In this document: positions 45,011-56,334 of the stretch, in pieces
Layout: each line of letters opens with the position of its first letter
Numbering within the stretch: position 1 is the stretch's first letter
DNA from: Halichoerus grypus
Taxonomy: Eukaryota; Chordata; Mammalia; Carnivora; Phocidae
Length of the DNA: 64,000 nt
Direction of reading: 5' to 3'
Assembly: GCF_964656455.1 (NCBI RefSeq)
Contig: NC_135712.1
Coordinates: forward strand, 68,453,239 to 68,517,238
Made by a program: the position numbers and the translations under genes
Notes under the pieces: generated by a model
The model's input: only the letters and a program-made list of their open reading frames with translations
The model's database searches: none
What the model was told of the DNA's origin: nothing

Positions 45011-47094
45011 TTAAACAGAGTTGTGTGTTAATGAGTGAACATAGGAACTACTTCACCCGTAGAATATTAACACTGGAAGGGCCCCTGAAATCCAATTTCC
45101 TCATCGTAAGAATGAGGAAGTTCAGGTACAGAGAGGGGAAGGGATTTTTCCCAATGCCCCTACACCAGGGCCTCCCGATTCCCGCTCCTGCATTTTTCCC
45201 GCTATTAATTTCTACCCAATTCATGAGACTTCTACTGACCGCAGACCACACTCTGTGCCTCTCTGGGGCTCCGCCTTCCATCTCAACCCCATGGGAACCC
45301 ACTAAACCAAAAAGCTCCATCAGTTGCAGTCAGAGCAGCCCCAGCTCCAGGGAACAAAAATGAAGCCAGTCATCAGCTTTAGACTCTTAACCGGACTTAG
45401 CAGCAACCCAAGCTAGCTACCACCTACCAGCGACTGAAGCCATCCCAGAGCTCCACAACAGTGTCCCTCAATGTCCAGACATTGCGATACACCTGTTTCA
45501 GATCCTGATCAGGGTGGAAACAGAGCACTAAACTCCTGTAAGGAGACCTCCTTTCTGAAGAGCTCACCTGGATTGCACAGGAGTGCAGGGACAGAGGTTT
45601 CTAGTGATGGATTTTAAAGCCTCTACACAGAGGCATCATTAGCAACTCGGGCCTTTCCTGAGGCTCACACAGTGGTCCTGGAGCAGAACTGGGAACTATC
45701 CCTCTGTCCACTGCCCCTTTTTCCCCTCAAAGTATTATGCCTCCTGGGAATATTGCATTTTCCCCCCATTCCATTGTTGACTTTCATACAAGTTGTTATT
45801 GTTACTTTCCTTATAAATAACTCTTAGGTCAGAAATATCAGGCAATACTGGAAATTAGAAAGGAGGGGTGAAATCACCCAGTTTTCCACCCAGTAAAGCC
45901 AGTCTTAACATTTTGATGAATTTCCTTCCTGTTAATTTTTGATGAATAGGGTTGTTGTTAGTGATGTTCTTCACCTAGTTATATTTGCAACTTTATATCC
46001 TGTCCTTTTTATTTTTTTACATTATATGAGGTAAGCAATTTGTAACTGTTAGAGCTTTATTAATATATAAAGACTGCATAATTAAACAGTTACTTAGTAT
46101 ATATATTAGTGTATATATCATAATTACTTAACCATTCCCTTCCTGTTAGATTTTTGTGTTTTATTTTTTGGGGTTTTTTTTTTTATGTTATAGTTTTCTC
46201 ATTTAAAAGAATGCTCTTATGAACGTATTCATGCTTAAAGCTACATGAGTACAATTGCATGTCACCTATGTGCTGCTTCTCATCTTTTTGTAATTGGAAG
46301 GGAATCGTACACAGACTGTGTTCTGAGACATTTCATGGTGAGAACGTTTGCATCTCCGACTGTGGGATTGGAGGCGTTGGCAGCAGGGGCAGGAGCCATT
46401 GGGGGAGAGGACTGTTTCGAACAGGAGTTGGCAGGTCCTCTCGGTGCCCTAAAACCACACCAAGTAGATACCCTCCAACTTCACCTTTTTCTAAGGCCAG
46501 CTGTGGCCTCCCACGTTGTCATTCATAGGCAGACGTTAATGCAGAGAACTCTGTGCCTCGCCCTGGCTGAGCACCATGGAGGAATTAGAGTGAATCAGAG
46601 GGCAGGCAGCCACGGGAGGAGGAGGAAGTCTGACTTACCTGACGGGGAAGCAGTGTCAGGAGCTGATGCTTACAGGATCAGCCCGCTCCGGCAGCAGGTG
46701 TTGTGAGCAGTTCTCAGGCTCTTGGGCGGGGGTGCTCTTCAGATGGATGGTGCATGGAAAGCAGTGTAGAATGAATCCTCATTTCCATAAAGGGATCCAA
46801 GAGCCCACCATCCCCTTGTCCTTTGGCAGAAGAAGCTTGTGCTGAGTTGGGGGACCCTTAAAGGCATCTGAGTCACCTTCCCTAGAAGCCTTCAGGCCAT
46901 TCTTCTAATTGGCCTGGGTTAGGGCAAGACTCCATTAAGATTATAAAAAGGGGAAAAGATTTGATTTACTCTCATAATAATTTGCATGCCTATTTACAGC
47001 TGGTATAGTCTATTTCCAGACAATTGATTCCTTTTTACCATTTCTTCTCTACTCCTTTCCCTCAAATTTAAATAATAATGATAATTAATACCTC
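45011..47094 (+). other. KALRN: Unassigned intronic sequence
   Basis: 45900-46240 is A/T-rich with ATATATTAG runs. A 153-codon open frame at 46245-46706 has no recognisable domain, no splice borders and overlaps another frame; not called as a gene. Confidence 0.45.
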
Positions 47095-47171
47095 TAGAAT
47101 TTATTTATAAACAAGCATTTAGAGAACTTAGTCTGTAGATGGCACCGTCCTAAGTGCTGTAAAAATATCTC

Positions 47172-47380
47172 GGGGCGCCTGGGTGGCTCAGTGGGTTGAG
47201 CGTCTGACTCTTGATTTTGCCTCAGGTCATGATCTCAGGGTCCTGAGATGGAGCCCCTCATTGGGCTCCATGCTCAATGGGGAGTCTGCTTGAGATTCTC
47301 TCCTTGTCCCTCTCCCCCTGCCCCTCCCCCTGCTCACACTTGCTTTCTCGCTCTAAATAAATAAAATTTTTTTTAAAAAA
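47172..47380 (+). mobile_element. CAN-SINE, full length, inside a MIR
   Basis: GGGGCGCCTGGGTGGCTCAG head, CTGACTCTTGATTTTGCCTC, GATCTCAGGGTCCTGAGATG core and AAATAAATAAAATTTT tail. It ends next to TTATCTCATT (47381-47390), a copy of the MIR target. Confidence 0.93.
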
Positions 47381-47390
47381 TTATCTCATT

Positions 47391-47490
47391 GGGAGTGCCT
47401 GGCTGGCTCAGTCAGTAGCATGTGTCTCTCAGTCTCAGGGTTGTGAGTTCAAGCCCTGCATTGGGCATAGAGCCAACTTAAAAAAAAAAA
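47391..47490 (+). mobile_element. Short CAN-SINE directly downstream, same target site
   Basis: GTGCCTGGCTGGCTCAGTC, GGTTGTGAGTTCAAGCCCTG (B-box-like) and an A tail; about 100 nt without the CT-rich part. Target copies TTATCTCATT (47381-47390) and TTATCCCGTT (47491-47500). Confidence 0.88.
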
Positions 47491-47640
47491 TTATCCCGTT
47501 TAATGTTCATAGCAACCTATGAAGCAGATACTCTTATATCCCCAATCCACAGATGAAGAAACTGAGACCAAGAGGTTAAGTGACTTGCTCCTGGTCACAC
47601 AGCCAGTGAGGGGCTCCAGAGTCCATAGCCCTCAGGAGAG

Positions 47641-50600
47641 TCTGGTAGAGACAAAGAGGCAGGCAGAAGCTTGGGGACCTGAAATGACAACAGTAGAATG
47701 CTGGGCGGGTCGTGTTCTACCTCTGAATATCCCCCCCACTGGAAACCCCACAGGGAGTAATCAGATCTTTTTCCATAACACAAGGAAGTTCTTAGGGCTA
47801 ATCTAGCTCATGCTGTTTATACACGGAAGGAGGAGTTCAGGTAATCTCCAAATAATAACCAAGCAAAAATGGACCTAAATGAAAGCAATCGTTTCTGGTG
47901 AATGTGAGTGAGAATGAGGGTGGTTATGGAGTGTCCTGTGTGTGTTTCCTCTGTGCTGGAGAGAGGGCTACCCGGGAGCACCTCGGAGCGGGGAGGACAA
48001 AGTCCACCCAGGGAGTGGGTATCACGGGAACGGGTTCCACAGGAAATGGTCAGGACCCAGGAAGGAGAGAGGCTGGGAAAGTCAGGGGAAGAGAATCAGA
48101 TGATGGCTCAGCAGTGAGGGCGGGGGCTTGCAGAAATCTAAGCAGTGATTAGCATCAGAAAGGTTTAGCAGGCCCTGGGCAAGGTCCTAGGGAGCTAGGC
48201 AAATGTGTGTTGTGTTGTGGTGAGTGCTGTGTATTGTGTAAGACTGATGAATCACAGACCTGTACCCCTGAAACAAATAATACATTATATGTTAATAATA
48301 ACAGTAATAATAATAATAAACATTAAAGAATCTAACACTAAAAAGAAAAAAAGAAAGAAAGAAAAAGAAAATGCCTGAGAAGCTCCCAGGAAGGGGCCAA
48401 GTCAGAGACTTCTGGGGCGGGGGGGAGGTGCACAGTGAAGGGAATAAGGGGGGAAAAGATTATAGAAACTGGAGTGCACAGTAAGAGAAGACTCAGAAAC
48501 ACCTGACTTCACGCTGAGAGTCTGTGCTACCAACTCAAGGCTCCCAACGTTTCCCTCCTGGGAATGAGTTTGGTCGTAGAATCTAGAGTGGGATCAAATT
48601 GGTAGATTGGAAGTTAAGCATCCATAGCCAATAGTTTGAAAATAACCAGTACAAATATGATGCAGCCTTGGAGTTTTGAGCAGGGTGTGATAGCCCTTCC
48701 TGACACCTGTTGAATCACCTGGGTGGGCACCCTCCCTCCACACCCCCTGGTCTCAGCCTGTCAAATAGGAACAAATGGTTCACTGAGAGAACATTTTAAA
48801 GATTTGCGGGGGACATTGAAACAGTTCTTAAAGGCTGTGGGCAAGAGAAGAATGAGGTGAAGACAAAGGTGTTTTTTGCAACATTCTCTGAAGACCTATT
48901 TAATCTTCTGGGACAGAGATTTAGCTCTGGGAGAGAAATGGGGACTTTCTGAATGTGCCACTGTAATGGAGTGCAGCACTGCAAAGGGGAAGGGACAGGG
49001 AGAGTGGGGACCGGTCACTGGTCCTTGCCAGATGGGAAGAGAAAGAAGAGAAAGTAATGACCCCGGGGCTCTGCGAGACAGACCTGCTGACGCACAGCAG
49101 AACTGCTCAGAAAGAAAACTGCACATGTACTTTTCTAAGAAACTGATCATTTAGTATTTGTGAAGGAATTTGGTTTTTATTGGTTAATGAGGGGCACACT
49201 CTGTAATTAATGTTCAGTAGGTGGTGTGACTCATCTCAGTCCAGGAGAAAACTTAAAGCGTGAGGCATGAATGAATGATTTTGAGGATTTCAAGTACAAA
49301 TGTTTCAAGTGTGCTGAGATTCCTCAAAGGTCTTTTGGCCCCTCTGCCCCTGCCCCTCCTTGCAAGGGCTCTTCGAACTTTCCAGTTCTGATTCCAGTCC
49401 TGGGTTCTCTGAAGCAGGGTTTCTCAGGTGTGAACCCAGAGTCCCCTGGGGAGCCTGAAGCTTCCCTGTTGCTCTGGGGAGAAGTTGAGGGGGGATTTCA
49501 GAGGCAGCTCTGCCCGATCACGGACTCATCCACTGCTCCTAAGCCCCTCGCCGCCACTGTTTGGAAATCCCTTATTGCTGTGGAGTGGGGACCGAGTGTG
49601 GTAAATCTCTTTGACCACGCCACTGAGGTGAGGCAAACCAGGACATTCATCCTATATTTGAGCCGTAATGGGTTTTGGCTGGGTCTGTGAGCCCATTGAT
49701 CATCTTTCTTCCACTTTCTCCTCTGTCTGTCTGGCCTGCGCAGCCCACAGGAAGCAGAAACCACCATCTGCTGGTGTTTTCCAGGTTTCTCTTGATCTTT
49801 GAATTATAGAGGCACGCAGCCTGGCTCTTTATCCTCTCCTCCCCCCGCCCCCACCACAGCCCCCACCTGCCTGTGGGTGGGTCTGGCTGTAACTTCTCCA
49901 CGGGGGGGCAGTGGGTCTTGTGTCTGGGGTCATGCTGGGCTGTTTGTAACCAGAGCCTCAGGCTCCCTCTGCTTCGCTGCAACAGTCTGCAAAAGGGCCA
50001 TTTCCCTCCCTGAAAGGGCTGCAAGTTGCATCTCAGGTCATGTGCACACTTGACCTTGGGAAAGAATCCTAAGGTTGGCACAGAGGAGTGACCCCACTTT
50101 GAAGCTTAAGAGTTCGTTGATAGAAATTCTCAGACTTAGCAGGAAATTTTGTGATCATCTAGTCTAACATCCTACAAATGGAATTGGCAAATTCTACAAA
50201 TTTCCATTAGTGGAAAGTGGAGTCAACTTAGTGGGATGCCACGAGCAACTGAGAAAAAAAAACTGAAATAGAATATCAGTGAACTTAACTCCGGGAAACT
50301 TGTGTTTCCGTGATGTAGCCGTTCCTAGTGTAGTCTGGTCAAGATAGAAACTGCAGTCCAAAAAGTGTAAGCAACCTGATGCCAGCCAAGCCAACCCCGA
50401 GAAGACCAGTAGCTCAGGCCAGTGATGCCTTCTCTCCACCTGCCGCCCACCCCCTCTAACCACAAACATACCTAAAACTTGTACATAATTTGCTCTGGTA
50501 TGTGGTGTAAAGAACATGGGATTTGTGGTCCAGGGCCGGCTTCAAGTCCAGTTGGGTGACCATGGGAAACCATCTAGCCAGTGTTTCTCAGGCAGTATCT

Positions 50601-52316
50601 CAGGGAACCCCTTTTCAGAATCATAAATTGGGGGAGTCTTGTTAAAAATAGGCATTCCTAGGTCTCCTGAATCATAACCTGTGACTGGGGGCTAGGGCAA
50701 GCGAGGAACCAGCAAAGCCATCTGCATGTCTAATAAACTCCTTAGAAAATTTTTATGCACACTCATTGTGTCAACAATGATCTTGACATTTCTGAGCTTG
50801 AAGTTCTTTGGCTGGATGAGTGGAGACGGTAACAGCACCTGGTCGTGGTGGAGAGTTAATGTGAAGGTACTTTGCACAGTGTAAAAGCACTCTGCAGACT
50901 TGAGGGATCACCATCCCACAACATTCTTCTCAAAATGATGCTTTAGGGAAGAGAGCACCAGACGGGAACAGGGTAGAGTCTGTGCATTTAATGCGACCAA
51001 GAAAGTTAAATGGAAAAATGAGCCAACAAGCGTGTTTTCTTCTTCTGTCGCTTTCCCTCTTCCAGCTTCTGTCCTACAAATTTCTCTTCCTGATCAAATC
51101 TCAATGGCAGTACCATGCTCCTCCACGGACTTGTGTTTTGAGCAGGCTCCCTGCTCGGTGGTTGGTGGCAATACATACCGCAACTGTCAGTCTGATGCAT
51201 CGTGCGGCCTTCTCAAGCCCACTGTGACGTTCAAGTTCCTTTAATAGGAAATTCTCACAGTCCGGAATGCTGAGCTCTGGGGCCTGGTGGAACTGTTGAT
51301 TCTCTACTTACTGGGATGCTTGCTGTGTTTTCCATTCAGCAGAAGCCTCCCAGGCTGTAGGTGAAATAGCTACACCATGTATTTGGACTAGTGCCTTAGT
51401 ACGGCTGCTGGTGCAGACAACGCAGGCCCTGGAGGCTTCCATTAGAGATGCACAGACTGAGGCCAAGTTCCCTGGAGGCGGTAGGGGGACTGTCCCACTG
51501 AGCCACTGTCTGGGCTGAACCCTGGGGAGAACAGGCTGCCCAGCTGGGCCTCTGGGTCTCCCATTTCTTCCCTTCTCTTCCCCTCATTCTGCCCCTAAGT
51601 GCAGGTGCTATTTTAAGAGACAGGCTCTGTACTTAGCTCTGTGAGACAAACTATTAACTAGTGGTTTCTCGTGGTGAGAAGAGAGGATCTCGGCTTTCAG
51701 CTAGAAGAGGTAGTTCTTACCCTGGGGTGTCTCCCCGCAGTTTTATTGGTTCTGCCCCAGAACCAGTACAATGGGGAAGGGCCAGGCCCAGGGGGAGGGC
51801 ATGATGGGGCACTGAGGATGGTTCCTAAGTACGATGTGACCTCTCTTCTTCCCTTCCCATTCTTTCCCCTGGCCCCCAGTGGCTGGGCTAAGGTAAGCCA
51901 ACTCTGTTCCCCTTCTGTTCTGCTTCTCCTTGGACTTGATGCCTCCTTCTTTTTTGTGTCACTGGCAGCCTCTGTTTTCATCTGAGGGTCCAGCTAGGGA
52001 TGGGGAGGGGGAAGATTGCAAAGGTTAGGAGGAAGGAGGTCGTCTCTTCCGTTATTCCCAAATTTCAACTAGAAGCACGTAAGAGTGAGTGAGTTAGAAA
52101 TGGTGCCCAGGAAGTGTCGGAGGGTGGACACAGGGGCAGGGATGGGGTAAAGGTAGTGCCCTGGGAAGAAGTAAAGAGACATACTGGGGGAGGGGGTGGA
52201 GGGCACAGTTAAATGGAAGCTTGGCAAAAGAAAATAAGAATTACTCCAGGCGAACAAGAGGGAATTAAAATCAAGCTCGGTCCTGGGCAGGCTCCAGGCT
52301 GTGGCCTGAGCTAGAG
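47641..52316 (+). other. KALRN: KALRN intron before the SH3 exon
   Basis: Holds an L1 3' end at 48212-48365, MIR/MER5-like scraps at about 50505-50690 and otherwise unassigned sequence of fairly high GC. No further kalirin exon is found. Confidence 0.55.
48212..48365 (+). mobile_element. Short L1 3' end with A-rich tail
   Basis: GGTGAGTGCTGTGTATTGTG, GACTGATGAATCACAGACCT and GTACCCCTGAAACAAATAAT match the carnivore L1 3' UTR, followed by a long AATAAT/AAAGAAAG tail. Confidence 0.75.
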
Positions 52317-52543
52317 CGGTGGGATGATTGAATGGCATTGTGTCAATTACTTTATTTTCTTGTTTTCTTTCCTGTTCCCAACTCCCTTTTCCATCTTCTG
52401 CCTTCTTTCCACTCCGGACCCCATCTTTCCCCTTTATCTTCCTCTCCTCCTCTTCTCCTCTGCACGCATCCTTTCTCCCTTCCCCTCTGGCCCACCATCT
52501 CCTCCCTCCACCCCTCACGTTTCACTCCACACCCTACCCCAAG
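52317..52543 (+). promoter_or_regulatory. KALRN: Long AG-free, pyrimidine-rich 3' splice region of the SH3 exon
   Basis: From the AG at 52315-52316 to the acceptor AG at 52542-52543 there is no AG dinucleotide for 225 nt, and from about 52345 the sequence is mostly C/T. It holds repeated TCTT and CTCTTCTC-type motifs of the kind bound by PTB proteins. Such long AG-exclusion zones allow a distant branch point and are known from regulated, mutually exclusive exons. The PTB role is inference. Confidence 0.8.
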
Positions 52544-52790
52544 CTCTCTGGCGGATGTGAGTTGACCGTGGTCCTCCAGGACTTCAATGCAGGCCACAGC
52601 AGCGAGCTGACCATCCAGGTGGGGCAGACAGTGGAGCTCCTGGAGCGGCCCAGCGAGCGGCCGGGCTGGTGTCTGGTCCGCACCACAGAGCGGAGCCCCC
52701 CCCAGGAGGGCCTGGTTCCCAGCAGCGCCCTGTGCATCTCCCATTCCCGAAGCAGCGTGGAGATGGACTGCTTCTTCCCCTTGGTGAAAG
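52544..52790 (+). CDS. KALRN: KALRN exon encoding the first SH3 domain
   Basis: The 247-nt exon encodes 82 residues plus one base. The reading begins LSGGCELTVVLQDF and ends SSVEMDCFFPLVK. SH3 landmarks: the ALYDY-like VLQDF (residues 10-14), the acidic/RT part ELTIQVGQTVELLE (21-34), the conserved Trp (GWCLV, residue 42) and the GLVPSSAL strand (56-63). Kalirin is closer than its paralogue Trio because of the SERPGWCLV and HSRSSVEMDCFF stretches. In kalirin-9/-12 this domain links the first DH-PH (Rac/RhoG) to the second, RhoA-type DH-PH and is thought to bind proline-rich partners and modulate GEF activity. It opens in phase 0 and ends in phase 1, matching a following exon that should complete a D/G/A/V/E-type codon. 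The frame is intact. Confidence 0.97.
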
Positions 52791-52796
52791 GTAGGG
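52788..52796 (+). promoter_or_regulatory. KALRN: 5' splice site of the SH3 exon
   Basis: AAG|GTAGGG at 52790/52791. It fits the consensus at the exon side and the GT, but +4 to +6 (GGG) is imperfect. G-runs follow (GTAGGGGGAACTGAGGGGGC), which often support weak donors. Confidence 0.92.
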
Positions 52797-52959
52797 GGAA
52801 CTGAGGGGGCGGGCACGTGCCAAGGGCCGCTGGGGCGCTGGCCCACCCTAACCCCAGAACATCGCGGAACTAACCGGTCTTGTGAACCTGTTGGACCGTG
52901 TGGGATTCCTCTGGGACCTGCTTGTGAAGGGAGCGGGTTGGGAACTTGAAGAAAAAGAG

Positions 52960-53085
52960 CTACCGAGTGGCCATGTGACTTTGGAAAAGTCATGTAACCT
53001 TTGTGAGTCCATTTCGTCTTAAAATGAAAGCTGGATTAGATGGCCTCTAAGACCTCTTCCAGCTCTCCCACAACATTCAGAAAAG
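52960..53085 (+). repeat. MIR-family fragment
   Basis: GTGGCCATGTGACTTTGGAA, AAAGTCATGTAACCTTTGTG and GGATTAGATGGCCTCTAAGA match sense MIR3/MIR. Confidence 0.65.
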
Positions 53086-53349
53086 TCTTCTTGTACCTGT
53101 GGCCAGCGTCTAGCCTTCTCCCTTCTGCACTGACCCATACCCTCCTGCTCCAGAGCTACTCTGGGCTCCCCGGCAGGTTTGACCCTCCCCTCGGCCCTGC
53201 CAGGCCACGAGACACTTATTTATGGGGCTCTAATAGATACGTTATTTGAACCCTGGCTTCTATTTTATATAAGCTCTGTTATTTATTTTATATAAATTCT
53301 TTGCTTGCTTATTCACTTTTTCCCTCACACCAAGGAGACTGAACTACTT

Positions 53350-53560
53350 AGAACAGTGATTCTCCAAGGTGAGGGGTGTCTCTGGATTGGCAGCATCAGC
53401 ATCCCTCGGGAACCTTTAGAAATGCAAATTCTCAGACTCCAATCCAGACCTACTGGGTCAGAAATGCTGGGGGCAGGGGCCAATGGTCAGTGTTTTAACA
53501 AGCTCTCTGGGGACTTTGATGCTCACTCTAGTATGAGAACCACTAACTTAAAAAGACAAG
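53350..53560 (-). mobile_element. MER5A-like DNA transposon
   Basis: CAGTGATTCTCCAAGGTGAG, AGAAATGCAAATTCTCAGAC, GACCTACTGGGTCAGAAATG and AGTATGAGAACCACT are the MER5A order in reverse. Confidence 0.8.
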
Positions 53561-53977
53561 CCTGGCAGGGGCTTTGAAGTCTTTCATTGAGTCATTACAT
53601 TAAGTAAACTGAGGCTCAGAGGGTGACACCAAGTTCTCCTGGTTCTGAGCTTATTTTCTTAACTGCTCAGATGATCTACGTCAGGGGCGCCTTCTCTGAA
53701 GACCCGTGCTGGGTATTTATGAAATGGAAAGAGGGCGGGGACCTGTTTGGAGGCAGGGACACCAGGGTCACCACGGAGACCCGCTACAGACTTCCTGGTA
53801 CATACTGAGGCTAATTAAATTACTGAAATGATCCTGATTTTCGAGTTCCATCTGGTCCACCTTCACAGCCTGACTTCCTCCTTTTGTCCACCAGATGGCA
53901 GTAGCAGGTTGCATTATTCGTGCTGCCCGACTCCTCCAAGGGTGTCCCTGGGGGTTTACTGGAAACTAAAACCTGAT

Positions 53978-53980
<3 letters not shown>

Positions 53981-54026
<46 letters not shown>
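53981..54026. repeat. (CA)23 microsatellite
   Basis: Uninterrupted AC repeat of 46 nt; likely length-polymorphic. Confidence 0.98.
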
Positions 54027-54028
<2 letters not shown>

Positions 54029-55534
54029 GTGTCCCTTTCCCCCAGTTCAGCCATCACCTGCTTCTCCCCCCTTTTCTCTGAAGACTGAGCGGGGACAGTG
54101 TCAGGAAATTGGAGTTTGAATTGCGGGTACAGCTCCTGGGTCCTTTGAAGTAGCCACTGGAGAAACTCATCGTACCAAGGAAGAGAAGATCTGTGAAACT
54201 CAGGAATGTGGCTCTGTTTGAAGTCTGACCAAGGGGAAACTGGGGCACAAAGGGGCCAGAATTGTGAGGGTGGATGATATGAAATACACACAGCACTTGG
54301 AACAGTGCCCAGCACGCACGCAGTACGTGGTATAGTTATTACATCATTTGTCATCGGTTAGTCAGCAAAATAGCTACAAACTCCCACACATCCCATCTAG
54401 CGACCCCCATCTTTGGAGACAAAACCAAGGACAGCGCATCCTGTGCTGGGAAGGTCTGCAGGTGTGGGTGGTTCCATCAGGAAGGACTCTACTTCCAGAG
54501 AAGAGCTGAGACTTCCGGACGTAGGCCAGGCCTCCCCGGCCTGTGGCTGGGTAGACCCTGCGTCCCCTCCTTGCTGCCCACCAGGTGGGCCCCTACCGCT
54601 TGTGGGGCCTGGCAGGAGTAAACCAGCCATGCAGAAGCAGAGAGCCAGAGAGCCGTCAGAGGGGGTCTGTGATCCAGGGCGAGAACTCTAGAGGGAGAGG
54701 GGTTGGTGAAGAGGTAACAGACAAGGGGCACTAAGGAGGAGGGATGTTAAAGAGAGGGCAAGAGAGAAAGTAGGGAGGGAAGCAGACATGGAACTTTCCG
54801 GCTCTCTCCACCAGCCAGCATGGCTTCTTAAAGGCCGTCCCCTACCGGTGCCTACCACCCATTTCCTTGGCTCTGTTTGTTTGCAGGCTGTTCCTCTCTC
54901 TCCAAGCGTAGGCCAATGAGCGGGGCCTTCGGACGGCAGCCTGTGAGCTCGCACCGCCCTCTCCCCCGCGTGGGCTCAGTACACATAGGTGTCCAGTTCC
55001 TGGCAGTCGGGGCGCCATGGAGTAGCCCTCATGGCCCTAACGTGGCCTCATCTGAAAGTATGTGCACTCGTGCACACGCCCCAGTTTGGAAAGCCTCCTC
55101 CCCCTTCAGGGCCTGCCGGGAGTATTGGCTTCTTAGCCGAAACTCAGTAAACTGTTCCTTCCCCCATTCCGACTGGCTGCCTGCCGGCCACCTGGCCTTT
55201 TCTCCTCCCAGCTGATCTGTCTCCAGCAGGCGCTCCAACTCACAATGCACAGCTGGACTGAGAATAAAACATTCTTCTGGGGGTTGTGGCCTCATCCCAT
55301 GTCGCTAGAGGTCGGAATCTGTTTCTTTTTCAGTTCTTAGAAGGGAACTGGTCCTCTTAACCTTTGCAGAGAGCATCAGGTCAGTGTTCCTCTGGGCTGT
55401 GAGAAGCAGGGCAGTATCTGTAGGATGTGCAAAGTGCCACATGAGTGCTCAGGCCATGACTGTCGCCCCCGGAAATGGAGGCAGAAGAACCTCGGAATGG
55501 TAACACTGAGGAGGGTACTTGGGAGAACTGCTAG

Positions 55535-55710
55535 ACCACGGCTCTCAACCCTGGCCACATAGAATCACCTGGAAGCTTTACCAAATGACAACACCCAGTC
55601 GCCACCTAAAACAACTGGATTCAGAATTTCTGGAGTGGGACCTGAGGGTCAGTGTTTTCTAAATGCTCCTTAGGTGAATCCAAGGTCTAGCCAGGGTTGA
55701 GAAGCAGAGC
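55535..55710 (-). mobile_element. MER5-like DNA transposon, diverged
   Basis: GGCTCTCAACCCTGGCCACA, AGAATCACCTGGAAGCTTTA, TTCAGAATTTCTGGAGTGGG and GGGTTGAGAAGCAG resemble a hAT-Charlie MER5/MER20-type element with matching ends. Orientation and subfamily uncertain. Confidence 0.6.
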
Positions 55711-56109
55711 ACTACCCAGTTTCCTTTCTTCTAGGGGCACTCTTGGGCACAGGAGAGCGAGGTGACTCCTCAGAAGCCACAGAGAAAGTTGATGGCAAAG
55801 CTGGAGTAGAACCAAGGCTCCCACCTCACGGCCCAGAGCTCTCCACCACATACTCTGCCCACCAGGCTTGCAGGCAGCTCGAGGCTTCTCTCTTGTCTCT
55901 CGTTCCCGTGTCTTCTCCGGAGACAGTGGATGGTTGTTTCCTCCTGATATATCTGCGGCAGGACTGATGATAGGGCTGTGTGACCAAGTGGGGGCCCTGC
56001 TTTTCCTATGACTTTGCTGCCCCCCTCACTGGGCTTGGGCACTGTGGGACCTCGTCATTCCTCTTCCTAATCTATCCCCTCTCGCTTTCTGAGCAGTGAG
56101 GGGGGGGAG

Positions 56110-56310
56110 GGCAGTGCCTCCCACGGGTTTCAACTCTGGATACATCTGAGAACCACTCGGAGGAGACTTTTTAAAACTCTTCTGATGCCTCACACCCCCA
56201 CCCCAGACCAGTTAATTCAGCACCACCAAGGTCCTGGGGCATCAGTATTTCTTTGGTTCCTTCGTAATTCTGATGTTCCATGAATGTTGAGAGTCCCTGC
56301 TTTAGGGGGT
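56110..56310. mobile_element. MER5-like DNA transposon, diverged
   Basis: GTTTCAACTCTGGATACATC, TGAGAACCACTCGG, TAATTCAGCACCACC and CATCAGTATTTCTTTGG recall the MER5 core. Low identity. Confidence 0.45.
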
Positions 56311-56334
56311 TGGCCGCCTTTACCAGGAGATAGT

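Larger units (their letters stand above)
47095..47640 (-). repeat. MIR SINE split by two CAN-SINEs
   Basis: Left part (CAAGCATTTAGAGAACTTAG, CGTCCTAAGTGCTGT) and right part (GTTCATAGCAACCTATGAAG, CACAGATGAAGAAACTGAGA, AGTGACTTGCTCCTGGTCAC) are the two halves of one antisense MIR, interrupted at 47172-47490. Confidence 0.85.

Noticed and set aside
46245..46706. 153-codon open frame on the plus strand
   Set aside because: No recognisable domain, no splice signals at its ends, and it overlaps another frame; chance in GC-richer sequence is likely.
52352..52993. 213-codon open frame on the minus strand over the SH3 exon
   Set aside because: It is the antisense shadow of the SH3 exon and its CT-rich splice region (Arg/Gly/Glu-rich low-complexity translation).
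54877..55020. Possible exon or CpG-island promoter after TTTGCAGGCTG
   Set aside because: The acceptor-like AG is not followed by any kalirin-like coding sequence, and the CpG density falls off within about 100 nt.
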